Source: Ideonella aquatica
Lineage (GTDB): Bacteria; Pseudomonadota; Gammaproteobacteria; Burkholderiales; Burkholderiaceae_C
Length of the DNA: 64,000 nt
NCBI RefSeq assembly: GCF_018069755.1
Contig: NZ_JAGQDE010000003.1
Coordinates: forward strand, 124,001 to 188,000
Direction: 5' to 3'
Position numbers and translations under genes: made by a program. The notes under the pieces are model-generated. The model was not told the DNA's origin, did not search any database, and saw nothing but the letters and a program-made list of their open reading frames with translations. Within the stretch, counting starts at the first letter, position 1. Each line of letters opens with the position of its first letter. This document shows, piece after piece, positions 24,201-31,105 of the stretch.

Positions 24201-26685
24201 GGCCGAGCCGCCGGCCACCGCGCTGGTCGACCTGGCGCGCCCGGCCTTCAAGCTGGGCCTGCTGGCGCTGCAGGTGGGGGCCGACGGGCAGAAGCTGGCC
24301 GTGTCGGTGAAGACCGACAAGCCGGCCTACCAGACGCGCGAGAAGGCGCGCGTGTCCCTGCAGGTGCGTGCGGCCGACGGCGCGCTGCCGGCGCAGCGTG
24401 AGGCCGCGGTCTTCGTCATCGACGAGGCGCTGCTGGAGCTGCTGCCCAACACCAGCTGGGACCTGTTCGGTGTGATGCTGGCGCGGCGCGGCTATGGCTT
24501 CGAGACCGCCAGCGCCGCGATGCAGGTGCTGGGCAAGCGCCACTACGGCCGCAAGGCCTTGCCGCCCGGCGGCGGGGGTGGCCGCAGTGCCGCGCGTGAG
24601 CTGTTCGACACGCTGCTGCTGTGGCAGGGCGCGGTGCCGCTGGATGCCGAGGGCCGCGCCACGGTGGAGGTGCCGATCAACGACAGCCTGACGCGCTTCA
24701 GGGTGGTCGCGGTGGCCAATGCGGGCAGCGACCGCTTCGGCACCGGCGAGGCCAGCTTCACCGTCAGCAAGGACCTGCAGCTGTTCTCGGGCCTGCCGGC
24801 CACGGTGCGCGAGGGCGACCGCTTCAGCGCCGGCTTCACGCTGCGCAACACCACCAGCGCGCCGATGAAGATCAGCGTGCAGGCCACGCTGGGCGGCCAG
24901 ACACTGCCGGCGCGCAGCCTGAGCCTGGCCGGCGGCGAGGCGCGCGGCGTGGACTGGCCGGTCGACGTGCCGGCTGGCGCCAGCGCGTTGGAGTGGAGCG
25001 TGCAGGCGCGCGGCGAAGGCCCCGGCGGCGTGCGCGAGGATGCGCTGAAGCTGCGCCAGCCGGTGCACTCGCCGCTGCAGCCGCTGCGCTACGACGTCGG
25101 CCTGCTGAAGCTGCAGCCCGGCGCCGACGCGCAGACCCTGGGCGTTCAACCCCCCGCCGGCAGCCTGGTCGGCCGCGGCGAGGTGCGTGTCAGCCTGGCG
25201 CCGGCGCTGGCCGCCGATGCCTCGGGCGTGCGCGCCTACATGCGCGCCTACCCCTTCGCCTGCCTGGAGCAACGCACCAGCAAGGCGGTGTCGCTGCGCG
25301 ACCCGGCGCTATGGAAGATCATCAGCGAGGGCATCGACGCCTACCAGACCGCCAGCGGCCTGCTCACCTACTACCCCGGCAGCGGCCACGCCGACCAGGG
25401 CTTCGATGTGCTGACCAGCTACGTGCTGTCGGTGGCCCACGAAGCCGGCCTGACGCTGCCCGAAGACGCCCAGCGACGCGCACTGGATGCGCTGGAGCAG
25501 TTCGTGCGCGGCCGGCTGACGCTGCGCTGGGACTACTGGGGCGGCGACGGCCTGGACCTGACCGAGCGCAAGCTGCTGGCGCTTGAAGCCTTGTCGCGCT
25601 GGCGCAAGCTGCCGCCCGCCCTGGGTGAGAGCCTGCGCCTGGACCCGGCCAAGGACCTGCCCAGGCTGAGCCACCGCGCCATCGTGCAATGGCTGGACCT
25701 GTTGCAGCGCAGCCGCTGGCCGCGCAACGCCGAGGCCACCACCGCTGCGCTGGCCGAACTGGACAAACGCCTGATCGATGACGGCCAGGGCGGCCTGCGC
25801 CTGCGCACCCGCGCCGAGGAGCGCCGCTGGTACTTCATGTACAGCGAACCCGTCAGCCAGGTGCGGCTGGCGCTGTTGGCGCTGGACCACCCGGCGCTGA
25901 AGGCCCGCGCCGACGCGCTGGCGCGCGGTGCGCTGCACCTGCAGAACCCCGGCGGCCACTGGTGGGACACGCAGGCCAATGTCTGGGGTGCGCTGATGCT
26001 GGACAAGCGCGCCCGCCAGGCCAGCGGCGAGATCAGCGGCAGCACGGTGCTGGCCCTGGGCACGCAGACCCGCACCCACGACTGGGCGCGCCAGCCCGCG
26101 GGTGAGACCTATGTCTTCAGCGCCGAGGGCCTGGGCCCGCAGCGCCCCGGCGCGGTGGCTGCGCGCCACCTGGGCACCGGCCAGCCAGTGCTGACCGCGC
26201 AGGCCAGCGCACTGGGCCCGCTGAGCACCGCCCAGGCCCACGGCGCCGAGCTCAGCCGCAGTGTGCGCGCGCTCAAGCAGGCCCGGCCCGGCCAGTGGAG
26301 CGTGGGCGACGTGCTGGAGGTGACGCTGCGTTGGCGCCTGCAGCAGCCCGGCGGCGCACTGGTGGTCAGCGACCCCATCCCCAGCGGCGCCACGCTGCTG
26401 GGCAGCGGCCTGAAGGGTCAGGCACCGGTGGATGCGGGCGGCGGGCGGCGCGGCTGGCGCCGCGAGGACGGCAGCTGGGAGGCCTGGCCGGCCTACATCG
26501 AGCGCGGCTTCACCCAGGTGCGCGCCTACTACGAGTACCTGTGGGGCGAGGGGCCGTTCACGATGACCTACCAGCTGCGCCTGAACACCGCCGGCCGCTT
26601 TGCGCTGCCGCCGGTGCAACTGGAGGCGATGTACGACCCCGAGGTCTGGGCCGCGCTGCCGGGCAGCACGGTGGAGGTGAAGTGA
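21208..26685 (+). CDS. Bacterial alpha-2-macroglobulin
   Basis: 1825-aa periplasmic protease trap of the YfhM/MagD type. A Sec signal peptide ends near AMA-ATQ around residue 25; it lacks a lipobox, unlike E. coli YfhM. The MG domains include a bait-region candidate rich in Arg/Gly/Tyr (GYVSYRRRSVGGFYGYASER, about residues 830-850). The thioester motif CLEQ lies at Cys1352-Gln1355 (YPFACLEQRTSKAV), so covalent trapping should work. The C-terminal domain ends MTYQLRLNTAGRFALPPVQL. It overlaps the PBP1C gene by GTGA: in many proteobacteria this pair guards the cell wall when the outer membrane is breached. It is somewhat longer than the usual ~1650 aa. Confidence 0.94.
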   Translation: MGAMMGFRQALAAGLFGVLQGAMAATQPAVIDTRPGIDGVLEGRSWVALRLAAPLAERPQALCDIWGLRSAVPVEVAEGASRLKLLDAAGVPLVERDPGAAQPWAVLRCQATLPDGAPLSLRWLRPRRNDAAVGLMLWDSQRLDFRARSDWPLGVECSRSTQGSGCSPLEPVRVQFQQPVRLSDLAQVRLKAADGTLVAPRAPVASGDGVGDQLVFGPLPPKSRYQLVWPSPLAGADGRDLLGRARTLAPLPVLVGDTPPLAKFGGRFGIAERAIGGVVPLTVRQVEGKGDSVQATLRTLRVSDDATMIRAYQELMRVTQADDSHARLADDWAEGDESESAAPAKGAAFRYAFRSKPDADTRALPWLKTLREARSQPLPRQFEGRAFEVLGVPLPEPGLHLMEVESRALGRGLLGGSQTMYVRAGALVTDLGVHLHLSERQAAVWVTRLSSGQPQAHAAITLYDCRAKVLAQGRANAQGWLTLDVAQGDDRWSCPLFAFAHVGDDTGFVSSRWQQGIETWRFETLREGWAPSSDRITHAVLARSLLRPGETLHARLYWRRIGAHGELLAPDAAQLPRSIDLVHQGSGERRSLPVSWDARGQAELVWPLPSGLKRGAWALAFGDAYGETVQFRVEEFRLPLLKAEVLAPTAAQVLVPISDGHPARVASSLRLSYLAGGAAAGESVKVFQRLAPLTPRFEQHEGFWFGHDDRWRSEDAGSEAALGSAVDGEAIGDERARTLDAQGTLKVEALIQRPLDRPRTLVTEMEYRDPNGETYRAQGRTPLWPASLVLGIRAAPWSNEARRSVELLAVDPSGKPVADAAVRLEGGWDGYVSYRRRSVGGFYGYASERRDYTPEPVCEGRTDAQGRLRCQVAPTMDGLDAGEYTLRGIATDAQGRQARVGTTLWFYGGGELWFAQGDHDRIDVLSEKTRFKPGETATLQVRSPFREATAWVNVMRGGQVVDTLVLPISGQQPQISLPIKPSYAPNVFVNVLVMRGRVAEPPATALVDLARPAFKLGLLALQVGADGQKLAVSVKTDKPAYQTREKARVSLQVRAADGALPAQREAAVFVIDEALLELLPNTSWDLFGVMLARRGYGFETASAAMQVLGKRHYGRKALPPGGGGGRSAARELFDTLLLWQGAVPLDAEGRATVEVPINDSLTRFRVVAVANAGSDRFGTGEASFTVSKDLQLFSGLPATVREGDRFSAGFTLRNTTSAPMKISVQATLGGQTLPARSLSLAGGEARGVDWPVDVPAGASALEWSVQARGEGPGGVREDALKLRQPVHSPLQPLRYDVGLLKLQPGADAQTLGVQPPAGSLVGRGEVRVSLAPALAADASGVRAYMRAYPFACLEQRTSKAVSLRDPALWKIISEGIDAYQTASGLLTYYPGSGHADQGFDVLTSYVLSVAHEAGLTLPEDAQRRALDALEQFVRGRLTLRWDYWGGDGLDLTERKLLALEALSRWRKLPPALGESLRLDPAKDLPRLSHRAIVQWLDLLQRSRWPRNAEATTAALAELDKRLIDDGQGGLRLRTRAEERRWYFMYSEPVSQVRLALLALDHPALKARADALARGALHLQNPGGHWWDTQANVWGALMLDKRARQASGEISGSTVLALGTQTRTHDWARQPAGETYVFSAEGLGPQRPGAVAARHLGTGQPVLTAQASALGPLSTAQAHGAELSRSVRALKQARPGQWSVGDVLEVTLRWRLQQPGGALVVSDPIPSGATLLGSGLKGQAPVDAGGGRRGWRREDGSWEAWPAYIERGFTQVRAYYEYLWGEGPFTMTYQLRLNTAGRFALPPVQLEAMYDPEVWAALPGSTVEVK

Positions 26686-28805
26686 GGCGCTGGGCGCTGG
26701 CGTGGCTGGCGGTGGTGCTGAGCCACAGCGCCGCGGCGCAGACCCTGCCCCGCTTCGAGCAGGTGCGCGCCGCGCACCGGCCCAGCGACGCACTGCTGCT
26801 GGACCGCCATGGCGAGCCAATCGGCGCGCGGCGCGTGGATGCCACGGTGCGGCGGCTGGCGTGGGTCAGCCTGGACGAGGTGTCGCCCGCGCTGCCGGAA
26901 GCCCTGTTGTGGGCCGAGGACCAGCGCTTCTGGCAGCACGGCGGCGTGGACTGGGCGGCCGCCGCGGCGGCGCTGTGGCAGCGCGCCAGCGGCGGCAGCG
27001 CGCGTGGCGCCAGCACGATCAGCATGCAGGTGGCGGCGATGCTCGATCCGGCACTGGCCCGGGGTGGCGCGCCGCGCGACCTGTCGCGCAAATGGAGCCA
27101 GGCCGAGGCCGCCTGGGCGCTGGAGCGCACCTGGAGCAAGCCGCAAATCCTGGAGGCCTACCTCAACGGCCTGGGTTTTCGCGGGGAGTTGCAAGGCCTG
27201 CGTGCCGCCAGCCAAGGCCTGTTCGGCAAGTCGCCCGATGGTCTGGACAAGCAGGACAGCGCGCTGCTGGCCGCACTGGTGCGCGCGCCCGGCGCCCCGG
27301 CCACCACCGTGGCCCGCCGCGCCTGCCAGATCCTGGCCCACACCCGGCCGGGCGAGCCCTGCGACGCGCCGGCGCTGGCCAGCCTGCTGAATGCCGCGCA
27401 GCCGCCGCAGCCGGCCGAGCCGCTGGCGCCGCATGCGGCACGCCGCCTGCTGGCCGATGGCCAGACACGCCGCAGCAGCCTGGACGCCGCCCTGCAGCGC
27501 AGCGCGCGCCAGGTGCTGGCGGCCCAGGTGGCGCAGCTGGCGCCACACGGCGTGGAGGACGCCGCCGCGGTGCTGCTGGACCGCCGCAGCGGCGAGGTGC
27601 TGGCCTATGTGGGTTCGTCCGGCGGCTTCAGCCGCGCCGCCCAGGTGGACGCGGCCGATGCGCCGCGCCAGGCGGGCTCCACGCTCAAGCCCTTCTTCTA
27701 CGCGCTGGCGCTGGAGCGTGGCCTGCTGACGCCGGCCACGCTGCTGGATGACAGCCCGCTGGCGCTGGCGGGCGACAACGGCGTCTACGCGCCACGCAAC
27801 TACGACGGCCGCTACCAGGGGCCGGTGTCGGTGCGGCGGGCGCTGGCCTCGTCGCTGAATGTGCCGGCGGTGCGCACCGTCGGCCTGGTCGGCGTGCCGG
27901 CGGCGCACGCGCTGCTGCGCGCGCTGGACCTGCCGCTGCTGCCCGAGCCGGCGCACTACGGCGACTCACTGGCGCTGGGCAGTGCCGACGTGACGCTGCT
28001 GTCGCTGACCAATGCCTACCGCGCGCTGGCCAACGGCGGCGTCTGGAGCCCGGTGCGCTGGACAACTGACGGCGCACTGCCGCCGGGCCGTCGCGTGCTG
28101 GGTGCCCCGGCCGCCTGGCTGGTCGGCCACATGCTGTCGGACAACGCCGCGCGCGAGACCACCTTCGGCTTCGACAGCGTGCTGGCCACGCCGGTGTGGA
28201 GCGCCGCCAAGACCGGCACCAGCAAGGACATGCGCGACAACTGGTGCATCGGCTTCACCGAACACTATGTGCTGGGCGTCTGGGTGGGCAACGCCAGCGG
28301 CGCGCCGATGCGCGATGTCTCGGGCGTCAGCGGCGCCGCACCGGCCTGGGCCGAGCTGGTGCGCCGGCTGCACCGCGACCTGGCCAGTCGGCCCCCGCCG
28401 GCGCCGCCCGGCGTGGTGGCCCAGACGGTGCGCTTCGAGCCGCCGATCGAGCCGCCGCGCGACGAGTGGTTCCTGGCCGGCAGCGTGCCGGCGGGGCCGG
28501 TCGTCGTCACGCTGCAGGACAGCGCCGGCCGGCCGCGCATCCTGGCGCCACAGGCGGGTGCGCTGCTGGCCTGGGACCCCGACATTCCGCCCGGCCGCCA
28601 GGCCCTGGTGGCGCGCCATTCTGATCCCCAGCGCGCGCTGCAGTGGCAGCTTGATGGGCGCGACGCCGGCCAGGGCGCCACGCTGACCGTGCCGCTGGTG
28701 CCCGGGCCGCACCGCCTGACCCTGCTGGACGCCGCCGGCAGCGTGCTCGACGAGCGCCTGTTCGAGGTGCGCGGCGGCCCGGGCACGCCACGTGCATCCC
28801 GCTGA
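26682..28805 (+). CDS. pbpC: Penicillin-binding protein 1C
   Basis: 707-aa bifunctional peptidoglycan glycosyltransferase/transpeptidase. Short N-terminal membrane/signal segment RRWALAWLAVVLSHSAAAQ. Glycosyltransferase motifs: Glu79 in WAEDQRFWQHGGVDW, and RGASTISMQVAAM. Transpeptidase motifs: Ser333-Thr-Leu-Lys336 (AGSTLKPF), Ser391-Leu-Asn393, and Lys510-Thr-Gly-Thr513. A C-terminal PBP1C-type domain follows (PRDEWFLAGSVPAG, then a beta-rich tail). Start is GTG 26682, overlapping the alpha-2-macroglobulin stop; the frame runs open further upstream inside that gene but those residues are not PBP-like. Partner of the alpha-2-macroglobulin in periplasmic defence. Confidence 0.94.
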   Translation: MRRWALAWLAVVLSHSAAAQTLPRFEQVRAAHRPSDALLLDRHGEPIGARRVDATVRRLAWVSLDEVSPALPEALLWAEDQRFWQHGGVDWAAAAAALWQRASGGSARGASTISMQVAAMLDPALARGGAPRDLSRKWSQAEAAWALERTWSKPQILEAYLNGLGFRGELQGLRAASQGLFGKSPDGLDKQDSALLAALVRAPGAPATTVARRACQILAHTRPGEPCDAPALASLLNAAQPPQPAEPLAPHAARRLLADGQTRRSSLDAALQRSARQVLAAQVAQLAPHGVEDAAAVLLDRRSGEVLAYVGSSGGFSRAAQVDAADAPRQAGSTLKPFFYALALERGLLTPATLLDDSPLALAGDNGVYAPRNYDGRYQGPVSVRRALASSLNVPAVRTVGLVGVPAAHALLRALDLPLLPEPAHYGDSLALGSADVTLLSLTNAYRALANGGVWSPVRWTTDGALPPGRRVLGAPAAWLVGHMLSDNAARETTFGFDSVLATPVWSAAKTGTSKDMRDNWCIGFTEHYVLGVWVGNASGAPMRDVSGVSGAAPAWAELVRRLHRDLASRPPPAPPGVVAQTVRFEPPIEPPRDEWFLAGSVPAGPVVVTLQDSAGRPRILAPQAGALLAWDPDIPPGRQALVARHSDPQRALQWQLDGRDAGQGATLTVPLVPGPHRLTLLDAAGSVLDERLFEVRGGPGTPRASR

Positions 28806-28839
28806 ACTATCCTCTGCCCCTGACCTGACGGAGCCCACC

Positions 28840-29895
28840 ATGACCCCCGCGATCGCCTTCGACCGCATCCCCCGCGACCGCCTGCCGGCGCTGCTGCAGC
28901 GCATGCCCAAGGCCGAGCTGCACATCCACATCGAGGGCTCGCTCGAGCCCGAGCTGATCTTTGCGCTGGCGCAGCGCAATGGTCTGACGCTGGCCTACCC
29001 CAGTGTCGAGGCGCTGCGCGCCGCCTACGCCTTCACCGATCTGCAGAGCTTCCTGGACATCTACTACGCCGGCGCCAGCGTGCTGCTGCACGAGCAGGAC
29101 TTCTTCGACATGGCCTGGGCCTACTTCCAGAAGGCCGCCGCCGACCATGTGGTGCATGCCGAGCTCTTCTTCGACCCGCAGACCCACACCGAGCGCGGTG
29201 TCGACATCGGCGTGGTGATCCGCGGCCTGCACCGCGCCTGCCAGCAGGCGCAGGCCGAGCTGGGCGTCAGCGCCTCGCTGATCCTGTGCTTCCTGCGCCA
29301 CCTCAGCGAGGAGGCCGCGTTCGACACGCTGGAGGCGGCCCTGCCGTACCGCGAGCTGTTCATCGGCGTGGGCCTGGACAGCTCGGAGGTGGGCCACCCG
29401 CCCGAGAAATTCGCCCGCGTGTTCGCCAAGTGCCGCGCCCTGGGTCTGCATGTGGTGGCCCATGCCGGCGAGGAGGGCCCGCCCGCCTACATCCATGCGG
29501 CGCTGGATGTGCTGCAGGTGGAGCGCATCGACCACGGCGTGCGCAGCGTCGAGGACCCGGCGCTGATGCAACGCCTGGCCGCCAACCGCGTGCCGCTGAC
29601 CGTCTGCCCGCTGTCCAACGTCAAGCTGTGCGTCTACCGCACGATGGCCGATCACCAGCTGCCGGCGCTGCTGTCGGCCGGGCTGTGCGCGATGGTCAAC
29701 TCGGACGACCCGGCCTACTTCGGCGGCTACATGAACGACAACTTCCTGGCCACCTTCGACGGCCTGCCGCAGCTGGGCGCCCGTGAGGCGTGGCAGCTGG
29801 CGGCCAACAGCTTCGAGGCCAGCTTCGTGCCGGCTGCGCAGAAGGCGGTGTGGCAGGCTGAATTGGACCGCGTCTTCGCCGACGCCGCTGCCTGA
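28840..29895 (+). CDS. Adenine deaminase-type (adenosine deaminase family) enzyme
   Basis: 351-aa zinc amidohydrolase that removes the 6-amino group of adenine or adenosine. Zinc ligands: HIHIEGSLEPEL near residue 27, the catalytic HAGEEGPPAYIHAALD, SRIDHG-equivalent VERIDHGVRS, and TVCPLSNVKLCV plus NSDDPAYFGGY. The region FFDPQTHTERG and GLDSSEVGHPPEKFARVF matches the subgroup that biochemical work in Pseudomonas assigned to adenine rather than adenosine. I therefore favour adenine to hypoxanthine, feeding Xdh. Start ATG 28840 has GGAG upstream; a possible -10 (TATCCT) lies at about 28808. Confidence 0.88.
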   Translation: MTPAIAFDRIPRDRLPALLQRMPKAELHIHIEGSLEPELIFALAQRNGLTLAYPSVEALRAAYAFTDLQSFLDIYYAGASVLLHEQDFFDMAWAYFQKAAADHVVHAELFFDPQTHTERGVDIGVVIRGLHRACQQAQAELGVSASLILCFLRHLSEEAAFDTLEAALPYRELFIGVGLDSSEVGHPPEKFARVFAKCRALGLHVVAHAGEEGPPAYIHAALDVLQVERIDHGVRSVEDPALMQRLAANRVPLTVCPLSNVKLCVYRTMADHQLPALLSAGLCAMVNSDDPAYFGGYMNDNFLATFDGLPQLGAREAWQLAANSFEASFVPAAQKAVWQAELDRVFADAAA

Positions 29896-30285
29896 TCAGA
29901 CGGCGGCAGGCCGCGGTCGCGAACCGCGGATCACGGCCTGCCAGGCCGCGCCGATGGCCGCCAGCGTCAGCGCGCCCAGGCCCCACAGTGTCCACAGCAG
30001 TGGCGCCAGCCATTCGGCCAGCCACTGCAGCAGGCGCCATTCGTGCGCCGCACCCAGGCCCACCGACACCAGCAGCAGGGCGTCGTCCAGCAGGTTGACC
30101 AGGCCGTCGCGCGCCTGGCGCGCCCACTCGCCCCAGCCCTCCAGTGTGGGCAGCCCATGCAGTGCCTGCTGCGCCGCCAGCACCGTGGCCTGCGGGTCGG
30201 CCAGCAGCGCATGCACGCCCCACAGCGCGCCGCTCCACAGTGCCAGCAGCACGCCGAGTACCATCCACATCAGAGTGATTGCCAT
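29896..30285 (-). CDS. Small membrane protein of unknown function
   Basis: 129 aa with an N-terminal hydrophobic segment (MAITLMWMVLGVLLALWSGA), an amphipathic middle (GWGEWARQARDGLVNLLDDA) and a C-terminal hydrophobic helix (LAPLLWTLWGLGALTLAAIG), ending in a basic tail. No known domain recognised. It abuts the deaminase stop tail-to-tail with no gap and diverges from the SUI1 gene by 36 bases. Confidence 0.72.
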   Translation of the reverse strand: MAITLMWMVLGVLLALWSGALWGVHALLADPQATVLAAQQALHGLPTLEGWGEWARQARDGLVNLLDDALLLVSVGLGAAHEWRLLQWLAEWLAPLLWTLWGLGALTLAAIGAAWQAVIRGSRPRPAAV

Positions 30286-30321
30286 CAGGGCTTCGACTCT
30301 ACGCCACGCCCGAGTTCCCCG

Positions 30322-30690
30322 ATGCCTTCGTCCCGCGACAGCCGTCCCGTCTACTCCACCGACACCGGCCGCCTGTGCCCCGGCTGCGCCCAGCCGGTGG
30401 CGCTGTGCCGCTGCCGTGAACAGGCTCGCGCCGCGGCCCGCCCGGCGGGTGATGGCACGGTGCGCGTCTCGCGCGAGGTGGCCGGCCGCGGCGGCAAGGT
30501 GGTGACCGTGGTGCGCGGCCTGCCCGGCAGCGACGCCGAACTGGCGGCCACCGCCAAGGCGCTGAAGGCCGCCTGCGGCAGCGGTGGCACGCTGAAGGAC
30601 GGTGTGCTCGAGATCCAGGGCGAGCAGCGCGACAAGGTCGTGGCCTGGCTGCAGGCCCGCGGCCTGAGCGTCAAGCGCGCCGGCGGCTGA
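30322..30690 (+). CDS. yciH: SUI1/eIF1-like translation factor YciH
   Basis: 122-aa bacterial homologue of eukaryotic initiation factor eIF1. The N-terminus has a small CxxC...CxC group (LCPGCAQPVALCRC), then a basic SUI1 domain: VSREVAGRGGKVVTVVRGLP, KALKAACGSGGTLKDGVLEI and QGEQRDKVVAWLQARG. YciH is thought to act at the ribosome in initiation fidelity or stress. ATG 30322 is chosen; the frame is open far upstream but that sequence is antisense to the neighbouring membrane-protein gene. Confidence 0.93.
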   Translation: MPSSRDSRPVYSTDTGRLCPGCAQPVALCRCREQARAAARPAGDGTVRVSREVAGRGGKVVTVVRGLPGSDAELAATAKALKAACGSGGTLKDGVLEIQGEQRDKVVAWLQARGLSVKRAGG

Positions 30691-30725
30691 TCGACGAGAA
30701 TCCGCGGCTTTCGAGGAGTCCCGCC

Positions 30726-31088
30726 ATGCGCATTGCCGCCGATCTCGTCACCGCTCTGGTGGCCGCCCTGCACATCTACATCCTGGTGCTGGAGATGTTC
30801 TGGTGGGACACGCCCAAGGGCCGCAAGGCCTTCGGCCTGACGCCGGAGTTCAGCGCCGCCACCAAGGTGCTGGCCGCCAACCAGGGCCTGTACAACGGCT
30901 TCCTGGCGGCCGGCCTGGTCTGGGGCCTGTGGCTGGGCCCGGCCGGCGATGCGGTGAAGGTGTTCTTCCTGCTGTGCGTGGCGGTGGCGGGCCTGTATGG
31001 CGCGGCCACGGCCTCCAAGCGCATCCTGTTCGTGCAGACGGTGCCCGCGGCGCTGGGGCTGGCGCTGCTGTTCCCCCTGCGGGGCTGA
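30726..31088 (+). CDS. DUF1304 membrane protein
   Basis: 120-aa four-helix membrane protein of the DUF1304 family. Recognisable from ALHIYILVLEMFWWDTPKGR, FGLTPEF and LAANQGLYNGFLAAGLVWG; the helices end with AALGLALLFPLRG. Function unknown. A good Shine-Dalgarno (GAGG) precedes ATG 30726. It converges with the spoT gene. Confidence 0.92.
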   Translation: MRIAADLVTALVAALHIYILVLEMFWWDTPKGRKAFGLTPEFSAATKVLAANQGLYNGFLAAGLVWGLWLGPAGDAVKVFFLLCVAVAGLYGAATASKRILFVQTVPAALGLALLFPLRG

Positions 31089-31105
31089 CGCCGTTGCCCT
31101 GAGGC

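Noticed and set aside
21178-25272. Very long open frame (1364 codons) on the minus strand opposite the alpha-2-macroglobulin gene
   Set aside because: High GC content makes antisense frames stay open. The protein is Gln/Arg/Ala/His-rich without domains, and the plus strand has clear motifs.
26295-26681. N-terminal extension of PBP1C
   Set aside because: Lies within the alpha-2-macroglobulin coding region; GTG 26682 gives the expected signal segment.
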